Assembly (NCBI GenBank): GCA_944322565.1
Contig: CALUPG010000010.1
Coordinates: forward strand, 30,043 to 94,042
Direction: 5' to 3'
Source: an uncultured Bacteroidales bacterium
Lineage (GTDB): Bacteria > Bacteroidota > Bacteroidia > Bacteroidales > UBA932
DNA: 64,000 bases
A program made the position numbers and the translations under genes. This document shows, in pieces, positions 7,825-18,813 of the stretch. Within the stretch, counting starts at the first letter, position 1, and each line of letters opens with the position of its first letter. A model generated the notes under the pieces. That model had not been told where the DNA came from and did not search any database. It worked only from the letters and a program-made list of their open reading frames with translations.

Positions 7825-8745
7825 TTATGCCATGGAGCCGCTCACTATGTCAAGCAGTTCATCCGTGATGGACTGCTGGCGCTGCCTGTTGTACTGCCGG
7901 GTCAGGTCCTGCAGAAGCTGGTTGCCGTTGTCAGTGGCCTCCTGCATAGCGACCATTCTTGAGGCATGTTCCGCCGCACTCGCATCCAGAAGCATTGTAT
8001 ATATCTTCAGGACAAGGACTTTCGGCAGCAGGGCCCGCAATACGGTCTCGGCGTCCGGCTCAATTATATAGTCCATACCGCTGTTTTCTGAATCAGGCTG
8101 CCGTAAGCCCTTATCTTGTCTGGAGACAGAAGTCCCGACATCCCGGGAAGATGCCGCAGAAAAAGGGAGATAGGTCTCCCTGACCGGCTCTTGGGAAGAG
8201 GAAGACTTGTAATGGCTGTAGACGAGTGCCACCTCATCCACTTCCTTCCGGAGGAATTTGTCAGTGAGGCTTTCCGCAAAAGCTTTCACATCGCCGAAGA
8301 CATGCTTGTCGGCAAGAGAGTTGAAATCCCCCCTGGAAGCAAAGCCGGCCCTGGAAGAGGCCTCCGCCATCTTGCGCCCGACCGGAAAGACAAGGATGTC
8401 ATCTCGGGAAAGCCCCGAAGCAAGGTAGCCTTCTGCTGTCTCATTGAAAAGCCGTATGACATTGGCGTTGAATGCACCGCACAGGGAGCTGTTGGACGCC
8501 ACGGCCACTATCGCGACTTTCCTGACCTGTCGCGAAGCCACGAATTCTTCACAGGACGGCGCCGACTCATCCGAGAGAAGACGATAAAGGATGCCGTGCA
8601 TCTGGCTTTCATACGGAATCATGTTTGCCATGGCATCCTGTGCCTTGTGCAGCTTGGCAGATGCCACCATCTTCATCGCCGAAGTGATCTTCAGTGTCCC
8701 GTTGACCGTATTTATCCTACCCTTTATTTCTTTCAGTGTTGCCAT
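7825..8745 (-). CDS. atpG: F1Fo ATP synthase gamma subunit
   Basis: The protein has 306 residues from [17 protein letters not shown] at 8745. The upstream in-frame extension lies inside atpA and is not conserved-looking. The N-terminal and C-terminal helices that form the rotating central shaft are present ([14 protein letters not shown] at the start, [17 protein letters not shown] near the end). It overlaps the 3' end of atpA by 29 bases. A charged, Ser-rich insertion (about residues 195-225) between the Rossmann-like part and the C-terminal helix is longer than in Escherichia coli. It is the last gene of the operon. The flippase gene follows after 48 bases under its own -7 element. Confidence 0.95.
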   Translation of the reverse strand: MATLKEIKGRINTVNGTLKITSAMKMVASAKLHKAQDAMANMIPYESQMHGILYRLLSDESAPSCEEFVASRQVRKVAIVAVASNSSLCGAFNANVIRLFNETAEGYLASGLSRDDILVFPVGRKMAEASSRAGFASRGDFNSLADKHVFGDVKAFAESLTDKFLRKEVDEVALVYSHYKSSSSQEPVRETYLPFSAASSRDVGTSVSRQDKGLRQPDSENSGMDYIIEPDAETVLRALLPKVLVLKIYTMLLDASAAEHASRMVAMQEATDNGNQLLQDLTRQYNRQRQQSITDELLDIVSGSMA

Positions 8746-10336
8746 ATGGCATCTTGCGGTATTGTGCAGAAACGAGTTCTGCGGTCTCAATGATTATTTT
8801 CTCTATGCCGGCGTCTATCTTTCCGGCGGCCAGCGGCTCCAGCACATCCTTTTCATGAGAGCCGCGCATCCTCTCCAGAAACGCGGACTGGAAGTCACGC
8901 ACTTTGTCAAGCGGCACATCTTTCATGAGAGCGTGCGTTCCGCAATACAGAATGGCGACCTGTTCTCCGACAGGCATCGGAGAATACTGCGGCTGGATGA
9001 GCAGCTCGCTGTTCTTTCTTCCCTTGTCAAGAGCCATGGCCGTCACGGGATCCATGTCACTGCTGAACTTGGAGAAAGACTCCAGCTCCCTGTACTGGGC
9101 CTGGTCAATCTTCAGGGTGCCGGCAACCTTCTTCATGCTCCTGACCTGCGCGCTTCCTCCCACACGGGACACGGAGATGCCGACATTTATTGCCGGGCGG
9201 ACCCCCCTGTTGAAAAGGTCTGTCTCCAGAAATATCTGCCCGTCGGTTATGGAAATCACATTGGTCGGAATGTAGGCGGACACATCCCCGGCCTGGGTCT
9301 CTATTATAGGCAGGGCCGTAAGTGAACCCCCGCATCTGACCTTGCCCCGCAGACTCTCGGGAAGGTCATTCATCTGTTCGGCCACTTCTTGCTGACCAAT
9401 GATTTTCGCCGCCCTTTCAAGAAGTCTGGAATGAAGATAGAAGATATCTCCCGGATATGCCTCACGGCCTGACGGACGGCGCAGGATGAGAGACACCTCA
9501 CGATAGGCCACGGCCTGCTTGGAAAGGTCATCGTACACCACAAGCGCATGACGCCCGGTATCCCTGAAATACTCACCTATGGCAGCTCCGGCAAATGGGG
9601 CGTAATACTGCAGTGCCGCCGGATCCGCAGCTGTCGCCGCCACCACAACGGTATAGTCCATGGCGCCTTTCTGCCTGAGAGTATTGACTATATTGGCGAC
9701 TGTAGAAGCCTTCTGGCCCACAGCCACATAGATACAGTAGACCGGATTGCCGGCGAGATATCCCGCCCTCTGGTGGATGATGGTGTCTATCGCGATTGCC
9801 GTCTTTCCGGTCTGACGGTCCCCGATGATGAGTTCCCTCTGCCCGCGGCCGATCGGAATCATGGCGTCGATTGCCTTCAGTCCTGTCTGCAGCGGTTCAG
9901 TCACCGGCTGACGGAAAATCACGCCCGGGGCTTTCCTGTCCAGAGGCATCTCGGTCAGTTCCCCCTCTATCGGGCCACGGCCGTCAAGAGGGACACCAAG
10001 AGGGTCAACGACCCTGCCGAGCATGCTCTCCCCGACATCTATGGACGCAATATGCCTTGTCCGTCTGACTGTCATGCCCTCCTTGATCTGGTCAGTGGGC
10101 CCGAGCAGCACGGCGCCGACATTGTCTTCCTCAAGATTCATGACCACGGCCCTTATGCCGTTGTCGAACTCGAGCAACTCTCCGGCTTCAGCATTTATAA
10201 GCCCGAAAATCCTTACCACGCCGTCGCTGACCTGAAGGACTTCGCCGACTTCCTCATATTTGAATTCCGCCCTGATATCCTTGAGCTGCTTCAGCAGCAC
10301 ATCAGATATTTCGCTTGCTTTTATATTTTGAGCCAT
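8717..10336 (-). CDS. atpA: F1Fo ATP synthase alpha subunit
   Basis: The protein has 539 residues, slightly longer than the E. coli protein. The P-loop [11 protein letters not shown], the alpha-specific [10 protein letters not shown] block and the nucleotide-binding signature [17 protein letters not shown] are all present. The subunit forms the non-catalytic sites of the F1 hexamer. Six bases separate it from atpH upstream and it overlaps atpG downstream, which implies translational coupling. Confidence 0.97.
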   Translation of the reverse strand: MAQNIKASEISDVLLKQLKDIRAEFKYEEVGEVLQVSDGVVRIFGLINAEAGELLEFDNGIRAVVMNLEEDNVGAVLLGPTDQIKEGMTVRRTRHIASIDVGESMLGRVVDPLGVPLDGRGPIEGELTEMPLDRKAPGVIFRQPVTEPLQTGLKAIDAMIPIGRGQRELIIGDRQTGKTAIAIDTIIHQRAGYLAGNPVYCIYVAVGQKASTVANIVNTLRQKGAMDYTVVVAATAADPAALQYYAPFAGAAIGEYFRDTGRHALVVYDDLSKQAVAYREVSLILRRPSGREAYPGDIFYLHSRLLERAAKIIGQQEVAEQMNDLPESLRGKVRCGGSLTALPIIETQAGDVSAYIPTNVISITDGQIFLETDLFNRGVRPAINVGISVSRVGGSAQVRSMKKVAGTLKIDQAQYRELESFSKFSSDMDPVTAMALDKGRKNSELLIQPQYSPMPVGEQVAILYCGTHALMKDVPLDKVRDFQSAFLERMRGSHEKDVLEPLAAGKIDAGIEKIIIETAELVSAQYRKMPYGNTERNKG

Positions 10337-10342
10337 AATCTC

Positions 10343-10903
10343 TTATACTATTCTTCTGTTCTTTTCGACAAACTGCCGGCGCACTGCCCGCAGCTGAGAC
10401 GCCACGCTGGCGTCAAGCCTCTCCCAGCCCATGTCCAGGACAAAGCCTCCTATTATGGACGGATCCACTTTTGTCTCCAGCTCCAGCGACCCTCCTGTCT
10501 CATCATGCACGATATCAGTCAGACGGCGCTGAAGCTGTTCAGACGGAACGGCCACCACAAGCCTGCCGAAGCTGATATTGTTCGCCTTTCTGTAAAGATC
10601 CATGAATATCAGGAGCATGAGACGGACATACATTATGCGCCTGTTCTTCATCACGAGATTCAGGAAACGCAAGAGCTCCGGAGCCGCCTCCTTCTCTCCT
10701 CCGAGGGCAGTGACGAATACCCTGAGCTTATACCGGTCGGATGTGGCCTTCGGATGCCGCACGAGCAGCCTCAGGGCTTCAAGCGAAGAAAAACATCCTT
10801 CCAGATGCTTGGCCTGCTCATAGACCTTCTTTCCGTTTCCGGTCTCAGTGACATATTTCAGCAGAGCCTGCGCATACCTTTCTGATATGATACCTACATT
10901 CAT
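10343..10903 (-). CDS. atpH: F1Fo ATP synthase delta subunit
   Basis: The protein has 186 residues and matches the OSCP/delta family: an N-terminal helical bundle beginning GIISERYAQALLKYV and a C-terminal domain containing VDPSIIGGFVLDMGWERLDAS. It connects the F1 head to the peripheral stalk formed by the b subunit encoded just upstream. It is embedded in the atp operon, with 44 bases to atpF and 6 to atpA. Confidence 0.95.
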   Translation of the reverse strand: MNVGIISERYAQALLKYVTETGNGKKVYEQAKHLEGCFSSLEALRLLVRHPKATSDRYKLRVFVTALGGEKEAAPELLRFLNLVMKNRRIMYVRLMLLIFMDLYRKANNISFGRLVVAVPSEQLQRRLTDIVHDETGGSLELETKVDPSIIGGFVLDMGWERLDASVASQLRAVRRQFVEKNRRIV

Positions 10904-10947
10904 GCCATCTGTTTCTAACTAAAACCTGCTCTTTCTGTCCTGCAGCA

Positions 10948-11454
10948 TCAGTTTCCCCGCTTTGAGGAAGACACCTCATCGAGCATCTTGTTCACAAGGT
11001 CCATCTGCGCCTTGTCGGTGGACAGGTTCTGTCTGATGACCTTCTCCGCCACCTTGACGGAAAGCAGAGCCACCTGACTGCGAATTTCCCTCAGGGCACT
11101 CTCCTTTTCCGCCTCAATCCGCACCCTTGCTTCCTCAAGGATTTTCCTGGCCTCATCCTGAGCCTGCTCCTTCGCCTTGCTGACAATATTGTCCCTCGCC
11201 TGCGCGGCCTCCCTGAGTATCCGGTTCTGCTCTTCCCGCGCCTGCGCTATCATCCGGGCCTGCTCCTGAGTCATCCTGGAGAGCTTCTCATCGGCCTCCC
11301 TTGCAAGACGCAGGGAATTGTCGATGTAGTCGCGCCGCTTCTCAAGCATCTTCGTGATGACAGGAAAACCGTATCTGGCAAGTATCACGAAGACAATCGC
11401 GAAGATGATGACCATCCAGAACAGCAGACCGCTGTCCGGCAACAACAGAGACAT
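10948..11454 (-). CDS. atpF: F1Fo ATP synthase b subunit
   Basis: The protein has 168 residues. One membrane segment (residues about 8-28, FWMVIIFAIVFVILARYGF) is followed by a long charged coiled coil (RRDYIDNSLRLAREADEKLS onward) that forms the peripheral stalk. Only one b-type gene is present, so the stalk is a homodimer as in most non-photosynthetic bacteria. The gene begins three bases after the stop of atpE. Confidence 0.95.
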   Translation of the reverse strand: MSLLLPDSGLLFWMVIIFAIVFVILARYGFPVITKMLEKRRDYIDNSLRLAREADEKLSRMTQEQARMIAQAREEQNRILREAAQARDNIVSKAKEQAQDEARKILEEARVRIEAEKESALREIRSQVALLSVKVAEKVIRQNLSTDKAQMDLVNKMLDEVSSSKRGN

Positions 11455-11457
11455 GGC

Positions 11458-11745
<288 letters not shown>

Positions 11746-11758
11746 TTACATTATCAGT

Positions 11759-12868
11759 TCAAGCCTTGTCTTTCTCCGGACGCTGACGGGACAGGCCGAT
11801 GAACACTGCCGAAAGCATCGTGAACACATAGGCCTGGATGAAAGCCACAAGGAGTTCAAGGCAATCCATGAAAATCCCGAAGAACACCGACACCACGGTC
11901 ATGGCCCCGCCTATTGCAGCCCCGAGCTTCGCCGTGATGAATATTATCACGACCACGCACAGGATAAGACAATGTCCCGCCATGATGTTGGCAAAGAGTC
12001 GGAGCATCAGGGCAAAGGGCTTCGTGAACATTCCGAACACCTCTATCACGACCATTATCGGCTTCAGCCACACTGGCACTTCCGGACAGAAAATGTCTTT
12101 CCAATAATACTTGTTTGTCGTGAGATTCGTCAGGAGGAAGGTGACAAAAGCCAGGGCAAATGTAATGGTTATGTTACCTGTGATATTGGCTCCTCCCGGG
12201 AAAAACGGGACAATTCCCATGAGATTGTTGATGAGGATGAAAAAGAACACCGTCAGCAGATACGGGGCGAATTTCGCATAACCCGGCCCGACTGCATCCT
12301 TTATCACATCATCATTTATCATCGCGATGACCGGCTCAAGAAGGGCAGCCACCCCGCGCGGAGCCTCCCTGAGCACATCGTGCTTCCTGTACCACCTTGA
12401 GCAGCACAGTATCAGAGTCACGAGAATCACGCTGCTTATCATCAGCGCCAGCACATTCTTGGTGACAGATATGTCCAGCGGTCGCACCTCATTTCCGGAA
12501 GCGTCAATCTCGACAATCTTGCCCTCATATTTTCCTGACCGGGAAATGAAAAGTCCCTCATGGACAGCCCCGTCTTCAAGTCTGGAGGAAAGGAAGCAAT
12601 GCCAGCCGGTACTGCTCCTTACAATGACCGGAAGCGGGATTGTCAGGCTCTTGTCCCCTATGTCAGTGATATGCCATTCATAAGAATCACCTATGTGCCC
12701 GAAGATGATGCCCTGCACATCGATATCGGAATCCGCAGCATCCGGCGATGCGGACACATGGACAGAATCCGCTCCGGCAGGCAGTCCGGACCCGTTCCCC
12801 GCAAAGGCTGCCGCCGCAGTGACGAGCATCATGACCAGCACTGATATATGTTTCAAGAAATATTTCAT
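11759..12868 (-). CDS. atpB: F1Fo ATP synthase a subunit with signal-peptide-bearing N-terminal extension
   Basis: The protein has 369 residues from MKYFLKHISVLVMMLV at 12868. A more upstream ATG (12916) would overlap atpC and put 16 charged residues before the signal sequence. The mature part starts after AAAAFAG and carries a 110-residue periplasmic region (HIGDSYEWHITDIG) before the membrane domain, an extension seen in Bacteroidota a subunits. The essential Arg is visible in LMLRLFANIMAGH, together with the GANITGNITIT and AFIQAYVFTMLSAVF helices. It forms the proton half-channels beside the c ring. Confidence 0.93.
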   Translation of the reverse strand: MKYFLKHISVLVMMLVTAAAAFAGNGSGLPAGADSVHVSASPDAADSDIDVQGIIFGHIGDSYEWHITDIGDKSLTIPLPVIVRSSTGWHCFLSSRLEDGAVHEGLFISRSGKYEGKIVEIDASGNEVRPLDISVTKNVLALMISSVILVTLILCCSRWYRKHDVLREAPRGVAALLEPVIAMINDDVIKDAVGPGYAKFAPYLLTVFFFILINNLMGIVPFFPGGANITGNITITFALAFVTFLLTNLTTNKYYWKDIFCPEVPVWLKPIMVVIEVFGMFTKPFALMLRLFANIMAGHCLILCVVVIIFITAKLGAAIGGAMTVVSVFFGIFMDCLELLVAFIQAYVFTMLSAVFIGLSRQRPEKDKA

Positions 12869-12905
12869 TACAACATCTCCCGATTCATCTCTTCTCAGCC
12901 GTCGT

Positions 12906-13157
12906 TCAGACTTCAACGCAGGCTGTTACCTTGTTGTCACATACCTCCACAAAACCGGAGCGGACATGCATTGAGGACGATTTGTCACCCGAAGAATAGA
13001 TGATGTCCCCTTCCCCGAGGGCAGCAATCAGCGGAGCATGCCCCGAAAGAACAGTAAAGCGCCCGTCAAGCCCGGGGAAAGACACCTCCCCGACCATCAG
13101 ACCGGTAAGGGACTTCTCCGGAGAAGTTATGTTGAGATATATGTCAGCCGTCCTCAT
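12906..13157 (-). CDS. atpC: F1Fo ATP synthase epsilon subunit (short form)
   Basis: The protein has 83 residues. It contains only the N-terminal beta-sandwich (LNITSPEKSLTGLMVGEVSFPG, then SGHAPLIAALGEG) and lacks the C-terminal two-helix domain that in E. coli inhibits ATP hydrolysis. Short epsilon subunits of this kind are usual in Bacteroidota. The gene lies 9 bases after atpD, the catalytic beta subunit. Confidence 0.93.
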   Translation of the reverse strand: MRTADIYLNITSPEKSLTGLMVGEVSFPGLDGRFTVLSGHAPLIAALGEGDIIYSSGDKSSSMHVRSGFVEVCDNKVTACVEV

Positions 13158-13166
13158 AAACCGCTA

Positions 13167-14792
<1,626 letters not shown>

Positions 14793-14851
14793 TCATCGGC
14801 CATTTCATCGCAAAAAGACTCCGGACAAGCACATTCAGGGATATCCCAACA

Positions 14852-16254
14852 TCACTCCAGACCCTGGCTCCGGAGGATTTCATGCATCCGGACGGTGCCG
14901 GCATCGGTGTCGCCGGTCTCGTCGCGCAGGCGCATCATCTCCTGCTTCATCTGCCGGATGACTTTTTGATATTCAGGGTCTGAATAGGCGTTGTGGTCCT
15001 CGTGGGGGTCCTTCAGAAGGTCGTAGAACTCCCAGGACGGTTCGCTCACATAGTCGGTCGAGCCGGTCATACCGAGACGGTCGCCGTAGATGAACATCAG
15101 CTTGTAGCGGTCTGTCCTGACTCCGATGTGCGCCGGCCTTTCCTTGTGCTGCGTCCAGTATCTGTAGTAGATGCTTGTGCGCCAGTCGGCAGGAGTCTCT
15201 CCCCGGAGATTGTCCCTGAAGCTGCGGCCCTGTGAGCCGTCAGGCGGCCGGACTCCGGCATAGTCCGCAAGGGTTGCTGCAAAGTCGACATTCAGCACAA
15301 GGTCCCCGAGCCTCTGCCCGGCAGGAATCTCGGCGGGATATCTGATGACGAAAGGCATTCTGGCGGCTTCCTCATAGAACATTCTCTTGTCGAAGAAGCC
15401 GTGTTCACCGAGGAAATAGCCCTGGTCGGCGACATAGACGACGATTGTATTGTCTGCAATCCCCATCTCGTCAAGGGCAGCCAGCAGGCGTCCGATGTTG
15501 TCATCCACCGTCGCGGCACAGCGGAGATAGTCGCGTATCAGCTTCTGGTAGGCAGCCTTGCGGGCGGTCGTGCGGCTCATGCCTTCAGTACTGAACGGAA
15601 GTTCCGGATAGCGGCACCACCATTTGTCCGGGTCGGCAGAAGCCGCCATCCACCTTCTGGCTATCTCTTCTATTGTCTGCCCCTCGAATGTCCTGCCGTT
15701 GGTCTGCGGGCCCCAGTCGTAGAAATTCTCCGGCTCCGGGAAAGTGACGCCGTCATACAGATGCCGCATCCTCTCGGGAAAATCGTACGGCTCATGCGTC
15801 GCCTTGAAATGGCAGCACATAAGGAACGGCTCGTCCTTCGGCTGGGCCTCCATCCACGCAATCGCCCTGTCCGTCACGAGGTCCGTGGAAAATCCTCGCA
15901 CACGCTCCCCGAAATCCCGGTCTCCAGGCCACGGGTCCGTGCTGTTGATGAAAGTAGGGTCACGATAGACGCCCTGATCATAGAAGATTGAATACCAGTC
16001 AAATCCCTGAGGCTGAGACTTCAGGTGCCATTTCCCGACAAGGGCAGTGTTGTAGCCTGAGTCCTGAAGTACAGTGGCTATCGTCGGAAGAGAGACAGAC
16101 AAAGTGTCGTCAAGGGTATAGACCCCGTTGGCATGACTGTAGCGCCCTGCACCTGAGCCGCACCATGTCCCGCAGCGGCAAATGCAGCCGGACCGGCCAT
16201 AAGCGGGAGCATTCCGGAAAGTATCAGCTTATTTCTTATAATATGTGTTTTCAA
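14852..16254 (-). pseudogene. Sulfatase with catalytic N-terminus deleted
   Basis: The C-terminal four-fifths is a good family S1 sulfatase: GRYSHANGVYTL, GKWHLK, a metal/substrate His in HFKATHEPYDFP, VYVADQGYFLGEHG and FFDKRMFYEEAARMP. The segment before GRYSHANG should hold the DD metal pair and the Cys/Ser-x-Pro-x-Arg nucleophile that becomes formylglycine, but it is absent. Instead a separate frame upstream encodes a clean signal peptide (TTG start at 16254, KTHIIRNKLILSGMLPLMAG, ending AFAAAGHGAAQ), and the two frames meet near 16150-16190. I infer a deletion of roughly 80-100 codons plus a frameshift. The product could not be an active sulfatase. It lies just downstream of the DUF4838 gene and repeat B1. 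Confidence 0.75.
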
Positions 16255-16285
16255 CAGATATCTTTTATAATTTTAATATCGCACC

Positions 16286-16389
16286 GGCAGTATCAGGAGA
16301 TTTTTGTCGGCGTGGCCGCCCGTGGCCTCGTGAACGGGAGGGGCCCGCGAAGCGGGAGGGATTTACCGACAAAAAATTCTGATACTGCC
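16286..16389 (+). repeat. Structured interspersed element, copy B1
   Basis: Outer arms 286-296 (GGCAGTATCAG) pair with 379-389, and 301-310 (TTTTTGTCGG) pair with 366-375 (positions +16,000), giving a 21-bp interrupted stem. The 55-base core between them (16311-16365) is nearly identical to the core of the element at 31891-32004 on the other strand. It contains AACGGGAGGGGCCCGC, then an inner hairpin CCCGC-GAA-GCGGG, then GAGGGATTTA. There is no reading frame of note. It sits between the DUF4838 gene and the sulfatase remnant. Confidence 0.8.
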
Positions 16390-16408
16390 TGTATGTCAGA
16401 AATATATT

Positions 16409-18616
16409 CTAATAGATCTCCACTTCGTCAATGAAGAACCATGACGGCTGGCCCACTCCGTAGTGCCATGACGGACACATCTTGGTGCCTTCTACGGCTA
16501 TCCGGACATATCTTGCGGTGACAGGGGTGTCTGACTTGCAGCCGATTTTCTCGAATTTGACCTGAGGGGAATCATCCTCGGCCACCTGAGTCTTGCCGAA
16601 GAGAGTGTATTCTTCCCCATCGGAAGATGTCCAGCATGTGATGCTGACAGGGAGCAATATCCACTGGCCGAGCTGATGCAGGAAGTCGGCTCCTATATAT
16701 GTCATCTCCGTGTCCTTGCCGAGGTCAACGATGAATTCGCCGTCGCATCCTTCCCAGCCTACCCAGCTCTCGACAAAGGTAGAGCCGCCGTATATGCCGT
16801 CAGTCAGGCCGGTCTCCCCCACTTTCCTGTACCTTTCGGCCGTAGGTTCAATCACATACTCCACCTTGGCCCCGAGAGCCTTGTTGGTGCGTTCGCCCGG
16901 AAGATACCTTTCCCTGTAGAGGCGGCAATAGTCCCCCGGAGTGTTGTTTCTCTCGTTGAGCGTAGGGATTCCGAACATGGCCGTCCTTTCCTCGAAAAGG
17001 TCAAGAGCCTTGGAGATGGCAACCGGATCCTTGCAGCCTTCAGCGCGTGCAATTTCCAGCTCTGAATACTGGAGCGGCAGTCTGAGTATCTGAACCCTCT
17101 TCAGATATTCCGGACAGTCAGCGACCGCAGCCTCCGCCTTGTCAAAGAGGATATTGTACTGCTTGCGGCAGGCGGCATTCAGCATGCCGTCCTTGTGGCT
17201 GACAGGAGAGTCATAAATCCAGAGTCTCTGCCCGGAGGCAAGCAGGGCGCCTTCGCGCATCTTTTCATACTGATAGAGGTATTTGCCGGCAGGCCCGTAA
17301 TAGCCGTCAAGGAAAGTCGTCATGAGGGAATCAAGGTCTGCATCCACATCCCACATCAGCTTTGCGGCCAGATAAGAGCGCATCTCCGAGAAATCAGTTC
17401 CGAGAGTGGAGGCTATCTGAGAGAAATGCATTGTGACATGATGGTCCCTGAAAATCTGCATATTTGGCTGGATGATATGGAAGTTCGGGAACGGGGCCAC
17501 CATATTGTCAAAATTGATGCCGTAGTCCCACATGTAGATGTTGTCCGATATTTTGGACCATCCTTCAAGCGCCTTCATGAAATACTGGCCGGAAGCATTG
17601 TCCGTCAGAGGCACTTCCCTGTCGCAGTCAATGTCGCAGAGCATTATGTTCACATTCGGAAGCGGCTTGACATGCTTCGGAGGATTCATCGTGAAGAGAT
17701 ATGCAAGGGTAGAGAATTCCTTGTCTGGAAAACGCGCCGCAATCTTGTTGAGGAACTCGATGTAAAGCCCTGACACGGCTCCTTCCCTCTCGATGACTTC
17801 CATGCAGTCCGGGCACTGGCAGTAAGTGTTGTTCCCGTCATTCTGGCTGACAGATATCATGTTCATGCCGGGATTGGCCTTGAAAATTGAATCTATCTGC
17901 ACGCAGGCCGCCTCAAGGACTTCAGGATTGGTCAGGCACCACTGGCTCGCCTTGCCCGGACGGTGCTCCCCTCCGATGAAAGAATACCAGTCAGGATGCT
18001 CCTTGCCGTATACGGATGCAGGAAGAATGCGGTTGAAAGTGTGTACCCAAAGATTGCCGGCAAATGCTTCATTCGGCTGCTCCAGCCTGAACCACACCTT
18101 GTACAGTGGGTCAAGGGCGAGGGAGTAAGACTGTGTCTGGCGGTATCTGAATGTCGGGGTCTCGCTGAACGAGAGGCCGTCCGGCAGGGACAGGCTTTCC
18201 GTCGTGTCATAATACAGGGCATCGGCGGCATAGTACCTTACGCCGAACCAGTTTTCAAGAAGAGTGACCACGGCATATGACGAGCCGTTGCCGCCTCCGG
18301 AGACGATTTCAGTCCTTCCGTCAGTGACATTGACGCTGAATGCGTCTTCGGTGAGGCCCGACTCCGGCACCACCCCGAGGATGACAACATCACCCTTCTT
18401 CGCCTTGCTGTCCAGCGGAAGAATCTCTGCCTCCGCACCGGTCAGGCGTTTCACAAAATCCTGCAGCAGAAAAGCCGCGTCCTGCTCCGCCTGCGTGTCG
18501 GCAGCAAGAATACGCCCTGAAGCTTTTCCGTTCCTGACGATAAATGTGCCCGCCGATGCCTGATAAGACGCCAGGCAAAACAGGGCCAAAGTCACAATGA
18601 GTACAATCTTTTTCAT
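16409..18616 (-). CDS. Secreted DUF4838-type protein with C-terminal carbohydrate-binding-like domain
   Basis: The protein has 735 residues with a signal peptide (MKKIVLIVTLALFCLASYQASA). Residues about 25-130 resemble the small alpha/beta domain that precedes GH20/GH115-type barrels, and residues about 150-560 form the DUF4838 barrel (SVSQNDGNNTYCQCPDCMEV, MLCDIDCDREVPL, MWDYGINFDNMVAPFPN). The C-terminal 170 residues look like an F5/8 type C (discoidin) module (DGIYGGSTFVESWVGWEG, ARYVRIAVEGTK). DUF4838 proteins occur in glycan-degrading loci and are thought to be glycoside hydrolases, but I know of no firm activity. Its own promoter overlaps the terminator that ends the upstream PUL transcript. 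Confidence 0.85.
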   Translation of the reverse strand: MKKIVLIVTLALFCLASYQASAGTFIVRNGKASGRILAADTQAEQDAAFLLQDFVKRLTGAEAEILPLDSKAKKGDVVILGVVPESGLTEDAFSVNVTDGRTEIVSGGGNGSSYAVVTLLENWFGVRYYAADALYYDTTESLSLPDGLSFSETPTFRYRQTQSYSLALDPLYKVWFRLEQPNEAFAGNLWVHTFNRILPASVYGKEHPDWYSFIGGEHRPGKASQWCLTNPEVLEAACVQIDSIFKANPGMNMISVSQNDGNNTYCQCPDCMEVIEREGAVSGLYIEFLNKIAARFPDKEFSTLAYLFTMNPPKHVKPLPNVNIMLCDIDCDREVPLTDNASGQYFMKALEGWSKISDNIYMWDYGINFDNMVAPFPNFHIIQPNMQIFRDHHVTMHFSQIASTLGTDFSEMRSYLAAKLMWDVDADLDSLMTTFLDGYYGPAGKYLYQYEKMREGALLASGQRLWIYDSPVSHKDGMLNAACRKQYNILFDKAEAAVADCPEYLKRVQILRLPLQYSELEIARAEGCKDPVAISKALDLFEERTAMFGIPTLNERNNTPGDYCRLYRERYLPGERTNKALGAKVEYVIEPTAERYRKVGETGLTDGIYGGSTFVESWVGWEGCDGEFIVDLGKDTEMTYIGADFLHQLGQWILLPVSITCWTSSDGEEYTLFGKTQVAEDDSPQVKFEKIGCKSDTPVTARYVRIAVEGTKMCPSWHYGVGQPSWFFIDEVEIY

Positions 18617-18702
18617 CTCTGAACAAATGGTTTGTTTATGATAAATTGATTTAATGATTAATATTTTCTACGGTTATGTCGTGCATTTGTTTTTTCTGCT
18701 TC

Positions 18703-18734
18703 CAAATTTAGGAAAAATTATCCCTCGGGACAAA
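18703..18734 (-). promoter_or_regulatory. Promoter of the DUF4838 gene
   Basis: The minus strand carries TAAATTTG (18703-18710) as -7 element, and TTTG within the T-run at 18731-18734 as -33 element with a 20-base spacer, matching the Bacteroidota consensus. It leaves a leader of about 80 bases before the ATG at 18616. The -33 element lies inside the T-tract of the preceding terminator. Confidence 0.6.
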
Positions 18735-18769
18735 AAAGCCGGCCCTGAGTTTTCCACAGGGCCGGCTTC
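18731..18769 (-). terminator. Intrinsic terminator after the DUF1735/LamG gene
   Basis: The minus strand reads AAGCCGGCCCTG, a 9-base loop, CAGGGCCGGCTT, then six T residues. The stem is 12 bp and GC-rich. It lies 45 bases beyond the stop codon at 18814 and should end most transcripts from the susC promoter. Confidence 0.85.
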
Positions 18770-18813
18770 GGAATCATTCAATGTCTGAAAAACTTCCTGA
18801 AAGGCTGTTTTTC

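Noticed and set aside
9548..10885. 445-codon plus-strand frame opposite atpA and atpH
   Set aside because: It is antisense to two certain genes and rich in His and Arg as expected from mirrored codons, so it is a shadow frame.
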